A DNA stretch of 64,000 nucleotides from Streptomyces sp. NBC_01471 (GCF_041438865.1 NZ_CP109450.1:6078501-6142500); one strand, 5' to 3'; shown: positions 15,712 to 24,569, counted from the stretch's first letter. Notes: generated by a model not told the origin, from the sequence alone. Translations and numbers: made by a program.

Positions 15712-15969
15712 GTGTACGTCTGCTCGTGCTTCGGCGTGACCGAGAAGCAGGTGAAGGAACACGCGGACGCCGGCGCCTGCACCCCCCGTGACATCGCGTC
15801 GGCCAGCAAGGCCGGCACGGACTGCGGCGGCTGCGTACGCAGCATCCAGGCGATCCTGGGCCGGGGCGGCTGCCCCCGCCGGGAACTGCTCGACGGACGC
15901 CGGCAGCCCGCACAGGAGCCCGTCGGCACACCGGAGCCGGCCGGAGTTCCGCTCCCCGAGGCCGCCTGA
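15712..15969 (+). CDS. bfd: Bacterioferritin-associated ferredoxin-like (2Fe-2S) protein
   Basis: An 85-residue protein with a BFD-like [2Fe-2S] domain. The four cluster cysteines are Cys4 and Cys6 (CSC) and Cys38 and Cys41 (CGGC). The C-terminal 25 residues are Pro/Glu-rich and disordered. In E. coli, Bfd reduces the ferric core of bacterioferritin to release iron. Here bacterioferritin lies 43 bp away in convergent orientation, which supports the same pairing. The GTG start follows GGGAGG. An iron box upstream suggests derepression when iron is low. Confidence 0.88.
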   Translation: MYVCSCFGVTEKQVKEHADAGACTPRDIASASKAGTDCGGCVRSIQAILGRGGCPRRELLDGRRQPAQEPVGTPEPAGVPLPEAA

Positions 15970-16012
15970 CCCCGAGCCTGTCACCGTACGGCGCGTCCGT
16001 ACGCGCTGAGGC

Positions 16013-16492
16013 TCAGCTCTCCGGCTGCTCGATCACCTGGGCGATGTAGAGCGGCTCGCCGAGTTTCTCCACCAGCTCCAGCTGGGTGTCGAGATAGTCG
16101 ATGTGATGCTCCTCGTCGGCCAGGATCGCCTCGAAGATGTTCGCGGATGTGATGTCGGACTTGCCGCGCATGACCTCGATCCCGCGCCGGAGCCGGTCGA
16201 TGGCCTCGGCCTCGACCTGCCGGTCCGCCTGGAACATCTCGGTGACCGTCTGGCCCACCCGGACATGGAAGAGCCGCTGGTAGTTCGGCAGCCCCTCCAG
16301 GAAGAGAATCCGGTCGGTGAGGATCTCGGCGTGCTTCATCTCGTCGATCGACTCGGACCTGGTGTATTTCGCGAGCTTGGTCCAGCCGAAGTTCTCCTGC
16401 ATCTTCGCGTGCAGGAAGTACTGATTGATCGCCGTGAGTTCTGCGGTCAGCTGCTCATTGAGAAACTCGATGACCTCGGGGTCGCCCTGCAT
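16013..16492 (-). CDS. bfr: Bacterioferritin
   Basis: A 159-residue haem-containing ferritin that stores iron as a 24-mer. The haem ligand Met52 is present (EMKHAE, residues 51-56). Ferroxidase ligands are in place: Glu18, Glu51, His54 and the LADEEHH block near residue 127. The ATG at 16490-16492 follows GGAAGGAG; an upstream in-frame codon would add about 20 non-conserved residues. It is convergent with the Bfd-like ferredoxin. I could not find a convincing iron box in its own promoter. Confidence 0.95.
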   Translation of the reverse strand: MQGDPEVIEFLNEQLTAELTAINQYFLHAKMQENFGWTKLAKYTRSESIDEMKHAEILTDRILFLEGLPNYQRLFHVRVGQTVTEMFQADRQVEAEAIDRLRRGIEVMRGKSDITSANIFEAILADEEHHIDYLDTQLELVEKLGEPLYIAQVIEQPES

Positions 16493-16646
16493 CGCAGAGG
16501 CTCCTTCCAGGCGTGGATCTGGGCAGATTCCGCGCATCCTGTCACCGCCCATCGGGGCAGTCCAGTAAGTGCAGGCTTAGTACGAGTTGCCCTCATCGGT
16601 GCAGACCTGGTCATGACCACCCCGCGAGGTCTGTCACCATGGATGC

Positions 16647-17279
16647 ATGGGTCAGCCGGAGAGCCGGGAGCAACAGGGAGCGGCGCAGTCCGAGCTCCCC
16701 CCGGGGCAGCGGCTGCAGCGCGGCTGGCCGGTGACCCACTACGGTCCCGTCCCCAAGTTCAAGCCCGACCGCTGGGAATTCCGGATCTTCGGAGCCACCG
16801 CGGACGGCGAGAAGCACTGCTGGAACCACGAGGAGTTCTCGGCTCTGCCGTTCTCCACCGTGGTCGCCGACCTGCACTGCGTGACGAAGTTCTCCATGCT
16901 GGCGGCCGAATGGGGCGGCGTACGGGCCCGGACGCTGGCCGAGCTCGCACCGCCCGCGCCGCAGGTCACCCATGTGATGGTCTGGGCCGAGTACGGCTAC
17001 AGCGCCAATCTGCGCCTGGAGGACTTCACGGATGCGAATACTCTCTTCGCGACCCACAAGGCCGGTGAGCTGCTGACCGCCGAGCACGGGTTCCCGCTGC
17101 GGCTGGTGGTGCCCCAGCTCTACGCCTGGAAGGGCCCCAAATGGGTCCGGGGCATCGAGTACATGACCGCGGACCGCCGTGGCTTCTGGGAGGAGCGGGG
17201 CTACCACAATCTCGGCGACCCCTGGCAGGAGCAGCGCTACTCGTACCAGGAAGGCCCGGAGGACGGTCCCGAGCTCTGA
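16647..17279 (+). CDS. Sulfite-oxidase-like molybdopterin-dependent oxidoreductase
   Basis: A 210-residue protein with the oxidoreductase molybdopterin-binding (SUOX) fold. The likely Mo-coordinating cysteine is Cys78 in DLHCVTKFS. The C-terminal half carries LVVPQLYAWKGPKWVRGIEY, a segment typical of the family. There is no signal peptide and no haem or dimerisation domain, so it is the short cytoplasmic type known as sulfite-oxidase-like. The physiological substrate is unknown. The Shine-Dalgarno is weak; the ATG at 16647 is the only good start before the conserved region. Confidence 0.85.
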   Translation: MGQPESREQQGAAQSELPPGQRLQRGWPVTHYGPVPKFKPDRWEFRIFGATADGEKHCWNHEEFSALPFSTVVADLHCVTKFSMLAAEWGGVRARTLAELAPPAPQVTHVMVWAEYGYSANLRLEDFTDANTLFATHKAGELLTAEHGFPLRLVVPQLYAWKGPKWVRGIEYMTADRRGFWEERGYHNLGDPWQEQRYSYQEGPEDGPEL

Positions 17280-17307
17280 GCGGGTCGTTCCCCGGAGGCG
17301 GAGCGTC

Positions 17308-18159
17308 TCAGAGGCGGAGCGACTTCAGACGGTCCACGTCCGCCTTGTGCCCCTCCTTGCCGCCGGGGGTCTCGATGACCAGCGGCACCCCCGCGGTCGC
17401 CGGATGGGCGAGCAGCTCCCGGAACGGCTCCGCACCGATGTGACCCGCCCCGATGTTCTCGTGCCGGTCCTTGTGCGCGGCCGTGGCCTCTTTGGAGTCA
17501 TTGGCGTGGATCAGCTTGAGCCGGCCCTCGCCGACGGTGTCCACGAGCAGGTCCAGTGTCTGGTTCATCCCGCCGGGCCCTGCCAGGTCGTGGCCGGCCG
17601 CGAAGATGTGGCAGGTGTCCAGGCAGACCCCGAGCCTCGGATGGGAGTCGAGCGCCTCGAAGTACGGGCCGAAGTCCCAGGTGCGGGAGCACAGCGACGA
17701 ACCCTGGCCCGCCGTCGACTCCAGCAGCAGGAACGGGTCGTCGTCGTGGGTCAGCTCGTCGAGCAGGGGCAGCAGATGCGCGCGGACCTGCGCCAGTGCC
17801 TCGGACCGCGGACGGCCACCGGTCGCTGAGCCGGTGTGCACGACGACGCCCAGCGCGCCGATCTCCCGGCCCCGGCGCAGCGAGTGGCGCAGGGACTCCA
17901 CCGACTTCTCCACGGTCGCGGCCGTGTGCGAACCGAAGTTGATCAGATACGGCGCGTGAACGTACGCCGTGACCGCCTCGTTCGCGCACTCCTTGCGGAA
18001 CTGCTCGTCCTGGTCCGGGTTCCCGGTGGGTGTGGCCCAGCCGCGCGGGTTGGCCACGAAGACCTGTACGGTCTCCGCGCCCAGCTCCCGGGCGTAGGGC
18101 AGTCCGGTCCTGGCGAGTCCGCCGGCCACGGGGACGTGGCCGCCGATGGGGTTGCGCAC
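17308..18159 (-). CDS. nfo: Deoxyribonuclease IV (endonuclease IV)
   Basis: An AP endonuclease of base-excision repair, 283 residues, with the usual length and TIM-barrel metal-site blocks: YVHAPYLINFGS, VVHTGSATG, LLLESTAGQGSS, CLDTCHIFAAGHD, HANDSK, HENIGAGHIG and VIETPGG. The GTG at 18157-18159 starts directly at the conserved RNPIGGHVPVAGGL. It begins 7 bp after the stop of the PASTA kinase gene, so the two are likely co-transcribed. Confidence 0.92.
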   Translation of the reverse strand: MRNPIGGHVPVAGGLARTGLPYARELGAETVQVFVANPRGWATPTGNPDQDEQFRKECANEAVTAYVHAPYLINFGSHTAATVEKSVESLRHSLRRGREIGALGVVVHTGSATGGRPRSEALAQVRAHLLPLLDELTHDDDPFLLLESTAGQGSSLCSRTWDFGPYFEALDSHPRLGVCLDTCHIFAAGHDLAGPGGMNQTLDLLVDTVGEGRLKLIHANDSKEATAAHKDRHENIGAGHIGAEPFRELLAHPATAGVPLVIETPGGKEGHKADVDRLKSLRL

Positions 18160-18166
18160 GGTGTGT

Positions 18167-20104
18167 TCAGAGTCCCTTGGTCTTGATGGTGATGGTGCTG
18201 CCCTCCGGGGCCCGGCCGCCGCCGTCGACGGATTGGCTGTCGACGGTGTCGCTGAAGGACAGGAACGGCCGGTCGACATGGACCTTGAAGCCCTTGTCGG
18301 TGAGCGCGCTCTTCGCGTCGTCCACGTTGTCGCCCGTGACGTCGGGGACGCTGATCATCCGGGGACCCTTGGAGACCGTCAGTGTGATGGTGTCGCCCTC
18401 CTCCGCCCGCGCCCCCTCGGCAGGCGACTGCTTGGCGACCTGTCCGGCGTCCTCGGTGGAGTTGATCCGCTCCGGCGCGACCACGACCTTGAGGTTCTCG
18501 TCCTTGAGGTCGGCGCGCGCGTCGTCCAGGGACTCGCCGGTGACATCCGGTACGTCGACCGGGGCGCCCTTCGAGACGACGAGGGCGATCGCGGAGTCGG
18601 CGTGCCGCTCCGTGCCGGACCCCGGGTCCGTACGGATCACCTTGCCCCGTCCGACGTCCTCGCTGAACTCCTTGGTGACCATGCCGGACGCCAGCCCCGC
18701 CTTCGTCAGGTCCTGCTTGGCCTGTGCGAGCGGCCGGCCCTCGACGCGGGGCACCCGGACGACCCTGGGTCCGCGCGAGATGACCAGGGACACCGCGTCG
18801 TTGTCGCGGATGCGGGCGCCCGACGCCGGGCTGCTGCTCATGACCTGGCCGCGGTCGTAGGTGTCGCTGAATTTGCGTTCGGTCCTCTTCACGTCGAGAC
18901 CGGCGGCCGACAGCCGCGACGTCGCGGTCTTCTCGGGCTGGCCGAGGAGCGAGGGGACCCGGGTGAACTGGCCCGAGTTGATGTACCAGACACCGGCCCC
19001 GACGCCCAGCACCAGCAGGACGGCGACGACCGACGCGATGAGACCGCGGCGGGCCCGCCGGCCGCGGCGCACGGGCTGCCGCCCGGGCTCCGGCTCCTCG
19101 GCGGCGGGCATCACCAGACGGCTGGTCCGGTTGATCCCCGCTGCGGGCAACGGGCGCCGGATCACATCCGTACGGTCCTCGGAGGAGTCCGCCCCCGGCC
19201 GCGCGGCGCCGGTCGCGAGCGCCTGCGGCGGTTCGGCGTCCAGCTCGGCGTCGCTCAGTGCGGCGCGGGCCTCGCGGACCTGGCCGAGCAGCGCCACGGC
19301 GTCGTGCGGCCGGTCGCCGGGGTGCCGGGCGGTGGCGCTCGCCACCAGGTCGTCCAGCCGGCCGGCGAGTCCCGGAACGGCGGCGGACGGCGCGGGCACG
19401 CCTTCGTTGAGGTGCTGGTAGAGGACCTGTGCGGCGGTGTCGCCGCCGTGCGGTTTGGCGCCGGTCAGCATCTCGTACAGCATCACGCCGCAGGCGTAGA
19501 CGTCCGCCCGGGTGTCGGCCGTGCCCTGCTCGATCTGCTCGGGGGCCAGGTAGGAGACGGTGCCCAGGATGGTGCCCGTGCTGTTCGTCTCGGTGTCCAC
19601 GGCCCGGACGAGGCCGAAGTCGGCGACCTTGACCCGGCCGTCGTCCCCGATCAGCACGTTCTCCGGCTTCATGTCGCGGTGGACGAATCCGGCCCGGTGC
19701 GCGGCGCCGAGTGCGGCGAGGACCGGCTCCAGGATGTCCAGGGCCGCACGGGGGCACAGCGCGCCCCGCTCGCGCAGGACGTCGCGCAGCGTGCACCCGG
19801 CGACGTACTCCATCGCCAGATAGACGTGCGCGCCCTCCGCGCCCTGGTCGAACATGCCGACCACATTGGGGTGGTCGAGCCGTGCGACGGACTTGGCCTC
19901 CCGGATGAACCGCTCCACGAACGTGGCGTCGACCGCCAGTGCGGGGTGCATCACCTTGAGGGCGACCACCCGGTCCAGACGGGTGTCGACGGCCCGGTAG
20001 ACCGTGGCCATGCCACCGACGGCGATGCACGCGTCCACCCGGTAGCGGCCGTCGAGCAGCTGCCCGACGAGCGGGGCTTGCGGGTCACCAAGCGTCGTAT
20101 CCAC
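18167..20104 (-). CDS. Membrane Ser/Thr protein kinase with four PASTA domains (PknL type)
   Basis: A 645-residue receptor kinase. The kinase domain spans about 20-285, with ATP-binding Lys50, the catalytic loop HRDMKPEN (Asp144), and DFG at 162-164. A Thr-rich activation loop is followed by APEQ. One membrane span lies at about 354-375, followed by four extracellular PASTA repeats of about 66 residues (380-645), which usually bind peptidoglycan fragments or lipid II. Its position between class II DAHP synthase and an Rv2175c-type gene matches pknL of mycobacteria and corynebacteria. The GTG start is at 20104. It is co-directional with nfo. Confidence 0.93.
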   Translation of the reverse strand: MDTTLGDPQAPLVGQLLDGRYRVDACIAVGGMATVYRAVDTRLDRVVALKVMHPALAVDATFVERFIREAKSVARLDHPNVVGMFDQGAEGAHVYLAMEYVAGCTLRDVLRERGALCPRAALDILEPVLAALGAAHRAGFVHRDMKPENVLIGDDGRVKVADFGLVRAVDTETNSTGTILGTVSYLAPEQIEQGTADTRADVYACGVMLYEMLTGAKPHGGDTAAQVLYQHLNEGVPAPSAAVPGLAGRLDDLVASATARHPGDRPHDAVALLGQVREARAALSDAELDAEPPQALATGAARPGADSSEDRTDVIRRPLPAAGINRTSRLVMPAAEEPEPGRQPVRRGRRARRGLIASVVAVLLVLGVGAGVWYINSGQFTRVPSLLGQPEKTATSRLSAAGLDVKRTERKFSDTYDRGQVMSSSPASGARIRDNDAVSLVISRGPRVVRVPRVEGRPLAQAKQDLTKAGLASGMVTKEFSEDVGRGKVIRTDPGSGTERHADSAIALVVSKGAPVDVPDVTGESLDDARADLKDENLKVVVAPERINSTEDAGQVAKQSPAEGARAEEGDTITLTVSKGPRMISVPDVTGDNVDDAKSALTDKGFKVHVDRPFLSFSDTVDSQSVDGGGRAPEGSTITIKTKGL

Positions 20105-20263
20105 GCTGGCGAGTGTACGAGTCGGCGCTGACAGGGCCTAAGCGGTCCTGGCGAATCGGCCGGGACTGAGGCCGAGCTGTGACAGGGCGGGAGGCGGCTG
20201 TGGGGGAGGCATCACGCACCTCCCGCCGACCCGCTCGGCCGGCTCCGTGCAAGCGGACACGCC

Positions 20264-21058
20264 CTAGAACGCGGGCCGCTCCGGATCGAGTGCCGCGCGC
20301 CCCGCCTCCGGTGACGACGCCCGGGCGAAGTGCCTCCGGGGGATCCGTCCCGCGCGGTACGCGAGCCGGCCCGCCTCCACGCCCCGCCGCATCGCGGACG
20401 CCATCAGCTCCGGTTCCTGCGCGCGCGTCACCGCCGAGGCCAGCATCACGGCCGCGCACCCGAGCTCCATCGCCAGCGCGGCGTCCGAGGCCGTACCGGC
20501 CCCCGCGTCGAGGATCACCGGCACGCCCGCCCGCTCCACGATCAGCTGGAAGTTGTGCGGGTTGCGGATGCCGAGGCCCGAGCCGATGGGGGAGCCGAGC
20601 GGCATGATCGCCGCGCAGCCCGCCTCCTCAAGGCGCCGGGCCAGCACCGGGTCGTCGTTGGTGTACGGCAGGACCGTGAAACCGTCGTCGACCAGCGTCT
20701 CGGCGGCGTCGAGCAGCTCCACCGGGTCGGGCAGCAGGGTGTGCTCGTCCGCCACGACCTCAAGTTTGATCCAGTCGGTGCCCAGCGCCTCGCGGGCCAG
20801 GCGCGCGGTCAGGACCGCCTCGCCCGCGGTGAAGCAGCCGGCGGTGTTCGGCAGCACCTTGATGGCGAGCCGGTCGAGCACCGAGAGGACCGAGCCCTGC
20901 ACCGTCGGGTCGAGGCGGCGCATCGCGACCGTCGTGAGTTCGGTGCCCGACGCGATCAGGGACCTCTCCAGCACATCGAGGCTCGGCGCACCGCCGGTCC
21001 CCATGATCAGCCGGGAGGAGAAGACGGTGTCCGCGAGGGTGAGGGGATCGTCTGCCAT
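20264..21058 (-). CDS. thiG: Thiazole synthase
   Basis: Makes the thiazole ring of thiamine from deoxyxylulose phosphate, dehydroglycine and ThiS-thiocarboxylate. The 264-residue length is normal. The Schiff-base Lys is in DWIKLEV near residue 99, and the phosphate-binding C-terminal half has MPLGSPIGSGLG and VILDAGAGTASDAA. The ATG at 21056-21058 is 7 bp after the thiS stop. It is the third gene of a thiO-thiS-thiG operon. Confidence 0.95.
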   Translation of the reverse strand: MADDPLTLADTVFSSRLIMGTGGAPSLDVLERSLIASGTELTTVAMRRLDPTVQGSVLSVLDRLAIKVLPNTAGCFTAGEAVLTARLAREALGTDWIKLEVVADEHTLLPDPVELLDAAETLVDDGFTVLPYTNDDPVLARRLEEAGCAAIMPLGSPIGSGLGIRNPHNFQLIVERAGVPVILDAGAGTASDAALAMELGCAAVMLASAVTRAQEPELMASAMRRGVEAGRLAYRAGRIPRRHFARASSPEAGRAALDPERPAF

Positions 21059-21065
21059 GTCCGGT

Positions 21066-21332
21066 TCAGCCTCCTTGGACTGCGGTGAGGATCTCGACGC
21101 GGTCGCCGTCGCCGAGCGCGGTGCGGGACCAGCTGCCCCGGGGCACGACGGTCTCGTTGACCGCGGCGGCGACACCCGACGGAGCGCTGGTGAGGCCGGT
21201 GACCAGCACATCGAGGGTGGTGCCCGGCGCGATCCTGCGGGGCTCGCCGTTGACCGACACGTCGACCGGCGGCGGGTCCGCGGGAGGTGCGTCCACCGGC
21301 GGCACGTTCGTGGGCGTGGGCGGCGTGTTCAT
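21066..21332 (-). CDS. thiS: Sulfur carrier protein ThiS
   Basis: An 88-residue ubiquitin-like sulfur carrier ending in the required Gly-Gly (AVQGG). The conserved core VSVNGEPRRIAPGTTLD starts near residue 24. The first 23 residues form a Pro-rich extension (MNTPPTPTNVPPVDAPP) not usual for ThiS, which is typically about 66 residues. The ATG at 21330-21332 has AGGAG upstream and overlaps the thiO stop as ATGA, which supports the longer form. Adenylated and thiocarboxylated ThiS donates sulfur to ThiG. Confidence 0.9.
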   Translation of the reverse strand: MNTPPTPTNVPPVDAPPADPPPVDVSVNGEPRRIAPGTTLDVLVTGLTSAPSGVAAAVNETVVPRGSWSRTALGDGDRVEILTAVQGG

Positions 21333-22531
21333 GCGGGCTGCTCCTGTCGTACGGGAGAGAAGCGCCGGGGAGTGAAGGCGCGGGCCTCGGCGGGCAGCTC
21401 CCCGGTGGTGAGCAGTTCGGCCATCACATCGCCGGTGACGGGGGTGAGCAGCACGCCGTTCCGGAAGTGCCCGGTGGCCAGCAGGAGGCCGGGCAGCGCG
21501 GTCGGGCCGAGCAGCGGCGCGTTGTCGGGCGACGCGGGACGCAGTCCCGCGCGCGTCTCGGTGAGCGGGAGTTCGGTGATGCCGGGCACCAGCTCGTGGG
21601 CGTCGCGGAGCAGTTCGTACACCCCGCCCGCGGTGACCGTGGTGTCCCAGCCGAGCTCCTCGCTGGTCGCGCCGACCACGAGTTCCCCGTTCTCGCGGGG
21701 GACCAGATAGACATCGCTGCCCCGGACGACCGCGCGGACGGTCCGGCTGAGGAACGGCGCGTACACGGGCGGCACCGTCAGCCGCAGGACCTGCCCCTTG
21801 ACCGGGCGTACCGGCGGAAGCACCGCGTCCGGCACCCCGGCGAGCCGGCCGCTGAGGCTGCCCGCCGCCAGGACCACCCGGTCGGCGGTGAGCGCGACGC
21901 CGTCGGCGAGCACGACGCCGGTAGCCCGGCCGCGTTCCACCGTCAGCCGCTCCGCCCAGCCGCGGTGGAAGGTGACCCCGGCCCGCTCGCACGCGGTGAG
22001 CAGCGCTTTCGCCAGCCGCCGCGGATCGACCTGGTGGTCGCCGTCCACCCGCAGCCCGCCGCGTACCCCCGGCGCGAGCATCGGTTCGAGGCGCCTGCAC
22101 TCGCGTCCCGTGAGCCATTCGGACTCCAGGCCCGAGCGGAGCTGGAGCGCGTGCAGCTCCCGCAGACGGGCCCGGTCGTCGAGGTCGAGTGCCACGGCGA
22201 GGGTGCCGCAGGCGCGGTAACCCAGCTCCTGCCCCGATGCCTCCTCCAGCTCCGCCGCGAACGCCGGGTAGCGGCGGGCGGACTCCAGATTCAGACCGAG
22301 CAGGACCTGCTCGCCGTAGTGCAGTTCCGTGACGGCGGCCAGCATGCCGGCCGCGACCTGTGCGGCGCCGCCGCCCGGCTGCGGGTCGACGACGGCGGTG
22401 CGCAGTCCGCGCTGCGCCGACCGCCAGGCCGTGACGAGGCCGATGATCCCGCCACCGATGATCAGTACGTCGGGCAGCGTGTCCGCGCGGTCGGTGCGGT
22501 GCGCGTGGTGGTTGGCGTGATGCGCGTGCAT
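21329..22531 (-). CDS. thiO: Glycine oxidase ThiO
   Basis: A 400-residue FAD-dependent amine oxidase of the DAO family that oxidises glycine to the dehydroglycine needed for thiazole synthesis. The dinucleotide fold GGGIIGLVTAW is near residue 28, and the C-terminal VGATSEELGWD and GLRPASPDNAPLLG segments are typical. The N-terminus is His-rich (HAHHANHHAHR), which is unusual and could bind metal or be incidental. The ATG at 22531 follows GGGAGGGG. It is the first gene behind the TPP riboswitch. Confidence 0.92.
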   Translation of the reverse strand: MHAHHANHHAHRTDRADTLPDVLIIGGGIIGLVTAWRSAQRGLRTAVVDPQPGGGAAQVAAGMLAAVTELHYGEQVLLGLNLESARRYPAFAAELEEASGQELGYRACGTLAVALDLDDRARLRELHALQLRSGLESEWLTGRECRRLEPMLAPGVRGGLRVDGDHQVDPRRLAKALLTACERAGVTFHRGWAERLTVERGRATGVVLADGVALTADRVVLAAGSLSGRLAGVPDAVLPPVRPVKGQVLRLTVPPVYAPFLSRTVRAVVRGSDVYLVPRENGELVVGATSEELGWDTTVTAGGVYELLRDAHELVPGITELPLTETRAGLRPASPDNAPLLGPTALPGLLLATGHFRNGVLLTPVTGDVMAELLTTGELPAEARAFTPRRFSPVRQEQPA

Positions 22532-22545
22532 GGGCGTCCAGCCCC

Positions 22546-22635
22546 TCCCTTCGCCGGCATGACCCGGATCAGGTTCGTACGGTCGGAGGCCGTCCAGCCC
22601 CCCTCTCAGCCCGGTACGCCCGGACTCCCGCGAGT
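22546..22635 (-). ncRNA. TPP (THI-box) riboswitch
   Basis: On the minus strand the conserved THI elements appear in order: CGGGAG, the pyrimidine-sensing CTGAGAGG, then GACCGTACGAACCTGATC and CCGGGTCATGCCGGCG, followed by the thiO Shine-Dalgarno GAAGGGAGG. The last helix lies directly next to this Shine-Dalgarno, so control by ribosome access is likely. It controls thiO-thiS-thiG. Confidence 0.95.
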
Positions 22636-22723
22636 GGTTCAGCGTGGCCAGCCTAACCCCGGTCCGCGCCGCCCCGTAAGGCGTCCCGGGACGGCCCCCT
22701 GTCCTGACGGTGCGTCAGCTGCT

Positions 22724-22729
22724 TAAGGT
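22724..22729 (+). promoter_or_regulatory. -10 box TAAGGT for the flavoprotein gene; probable leaderless start
   Basis: TAAGGT ends 6 nt before the GTG at 22736. A short palindrome CTGACG/CGTCAG lies just upstream at about 22704-22718. Confidence 0.4.
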
Positions 22730-22735
22730 GATCGG

Positions 22736-23956
22736 GTGAGTGAGCCGAGGAACGTCGTCATCGCCGGTGCGGGCATGGCCGGAGTGCAGACCGCTGTCGC
22801 CCTGCGGGACCAGGGCTTCACCGGGCCCGTCACGCTGATCGGTGAGGAGTCCCACCAGCCGTACGACAGACCGCCGCTCTCCAAGTCCGTGCTGCTCGGC
22901 AAGGCCGAGGGCTCCGCCTTCGACGTCGACTTCGGCGCGCTCGGGGTCGAGCTGCTGCTGGGCTGCGAGGTGACCGGCGTACGCCCGCGGGAACGGGAGC
23001 TGGACACCTCGCGCGGCCCCGTCCCGTACGGGTCGCTGGTCGTCGCCACCGGCGCCCACCCGGTCACGCTGCCCGGCAGCGAGGGCGTTCCCGGCGTCCA
23101 TCTGCTGCGCACGCTCGACGACGCGGGGCGGCTGCGGGCCGTCCTCGCCGACCGGCGGGACGTCGTGGTGGTGGGCGCCGGCTGGATCGGCGCCGAGTTC
23201 GCCACGGCCGCACGGGAGGCGGGGTGCGCGGTGACGGTGGTGGAGGCGGCCGGCCGGCCGCTCGTCGGGGCGTTGCCGGCCGAGATCGCGGCGCCCATGG
23301 CCGACTGGTACGCCGACAGCGGCGCCGAACTCGTCACCCACGCACGCGTGGCCCGCGTCGAGCCGGGGGCCGTGGTCCTGGAGTCCGGGCGGCGGCTGCC
23401 CGCCGCGGCCGTCCTCGTCGGCATCGGGGCCAGGCCCGCGACCGGCTGGCTGGCCGGCTCCGGAATCGCGCTGGGCACCGACGGCTCGGTCACCGCCGAC
23501 GAGCGGCTGCGCACCTCGGTCGCCGATGTGTACGCGGTCGGCGACTGCGCGTCCTTCCCCTCCCGCCGGTACGGCGAGCGGCTGCTGGTCCACCACTGGG
23601 ACAACGCCCTCCAGGGGCCGCGCACGGTGGCGGCGGACGTGATCGGCGAGACGCCGCAGGTCTACGACCCGGTGCCGTACTTCTGGTCCGAGCAGTTCGG
23701 CCGGTTCGTCCAGTACGCGGGCCACCACGCGGCCGCCGACACCCTGGTCCGGCGCGGCGACCCGTCCGGTCCGGCCTGGTCGGTGTGCTGGCTGCGGGAG
23801 GGGCGGCTGGTCGCGGTGCTCGCCGTCGGCAGGCCCCGGGACCTGGCCCAGGGCCGGAAGCTCATCGAGTCGGGAGCCCCGGTGGATCCGGTGCGTACCG
23901 CCGATCCGGCCGTGCCGCTCAAGTCGGCGGTACGCCCGGAGACGGGCCGGAGCTGA
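22736..23956 (+). CDS. Ferredoxin/rubredoxin reductase-type FAD-dependent NAD(P)H oxidoreductase
   Basis: A 406-residue flavoprotein of the ferredoxin reductase family. The FAD fold is VIAGAGMAGVQTA near residue 8, the NAD(P) fold is VVVGAGWIGAEFA near residue 145, and the second FAD block is VYAVGDCASF near residue 265. The C-terminal reductase domain follows. It probably passes electrons to a ferredoxin or a monooxygenase; no partner gene is adjacent. The GTG start gives MSEPRNVVIAGAG. Divergent from the thiO operon, with the riboswitch between them. Confidence 0.9.
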   Translation: MSEPRNVVIAGAGMAGVQTAVALRDQGFTGPVTLIGEESHQPYDRPPLSKSVLLGKAEGSAFDVDFGALGVELLLGCEVTGVRPRERELDTSRGPVPYGSLVVATGAHPVTLPGSEGVPGVHLLRTLDDAGRLRAVLADRRDVVVVGAGWIGAEFATAAREAGCAVTVVEAAGRPLVGALPAEIAAPMADWYADSGAELVTHARVARVEPGAVVLESGRRLPAAAVLVGIGARPATGWLAGSGIALGTDGSVTADERLRTSVADVYAVGDCASFPSRRYGERLLVHHWDNALQGPRTVAADVIGETPQVYDPVPYFWSEQFGRFVQYAGHHAAADTLVRRGDPSGPAWSVCWLREGRLVAVLAVGRPRDLAQGRKLIESGAPVDPVRTADPAVPLKSAVRPETGRS

Positions 23957-24009
23957 GCACGCGCCGCCTGAAGGGCTGAGTCCGGGTATCGACTGTCAGT
24001 GCGGGATGG

Positions 24010-24015
24010 CAGGCT
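24010..24015 (+). promoter_or_regulatory. Possible -10 box CAGGCT for the Rv2175c-type gene
   Basis: CAGGCT ends 6 nt before the GTG at 24022. ATCGAC at 23988-23993 could serve as a weak -35 at 16 bp spacing. Confidence 0.3.
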
Positions 24016-24021
24016 TGTCCC

Positions 24022-24387
24022 GTGACCGAGATTGACGCAAAAACCGATGCTCTCATCCCCGCCTGGCTGCACCTGCCCGACATCGCCGAGATGTTCGACG
24101 TCGAGGTGACCCGGGTACGCCAGCTGGTCAGGGACGGCACGCTGATCGCGGTGCGCCGTGGTGAGAACAGGGCGCTCCAGGTGCCCGCCGCCTTCATCGA
24201 CGGCACCAAAGTGGTCAAGGGCCTCTCCGGGACCCTGACGCTCCTGCGGGACGACGGCTTCAGCGACCAGGAGATGCTGGAGTGGCTCTTCACCCCCGAC
24301 GAGACCCTGCCCGGCACGCCCGCGCAGGCGCTGAGCGAGAATCGCGGGACGGAGGTGAAGCGCCGGGCCCAGGCGCTCGCCCTCTGA
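24022..24387 (+). CDS. Rv2175c-family DNA-binding protein
   Basis: A 121-residue protein with an N-terminal winged-helix/HTH (IPAWLHLPDIAEMFDVEVTR, residues 13-32) and a C-terminal Rv2175c domain (LRDDGFSDQEMLEWLF). In Mycobacterium tuberculosis, Rv2175c is a substrate of the kinase PknL, and phosphorylation lowers its DNA binding. A Thr-containing N-terminus (MTEIDAKTDAL) is present here as well. The PknL-type kinase gene lies about 4 kb away in this window. The DNA target is unknown. The GTG start lacks a Shine-Dalgarno. Confidence 0.9.
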   Translation: MTEIDAKTDALIPAWLHLPDIAEMFDVEVTRVRQLVRDGTLIAVRRGENRALQVPAAFIDGTKVVKGLSGTLTLLRDDGFSDQEMLEWLFTPDETLPGTPAQALSENRGTEVKRRAQALAL

Positions 24388-24402
24388 CCGGATGGTGACC
24401 AC

Positions 24403-24450
24403 CCCGCGGTGTACGGAAGGGGCCCGCAGCCCCGGCCCGTACACCGCGGG
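24403..24450. terminator. Hairpin after the Rv2175c-type gene
   Basis: A perfect 14-bp inverted repeat (arms 24403-24416 and 24437-24450, arm CCCGCGGTGTACGG) with a 20-nt loop lies 15 bp after the stop. There is no U-tract. Confidence 0.65.
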
Positions 24451-24569
24451 TCCGTACCGCCGTTCGTCACCGCCGTTCCTGTACGGCAGCCCATCGCTGT
24501 CCACCAGTGCATCAGCTCACCTGTCCATCAGCTCAGCAGTCCATCGCCGTCCCTGGGGGGAATCGCCCG

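Noticed and set aside
16560..16582. Possible iron box upstream of bfr (AGTAAGTGCAGGCTTAGTAC)
   Set aside because: Only about 10 of 19 consensus positions match, well below the box upstream of the ferredoxin gene.
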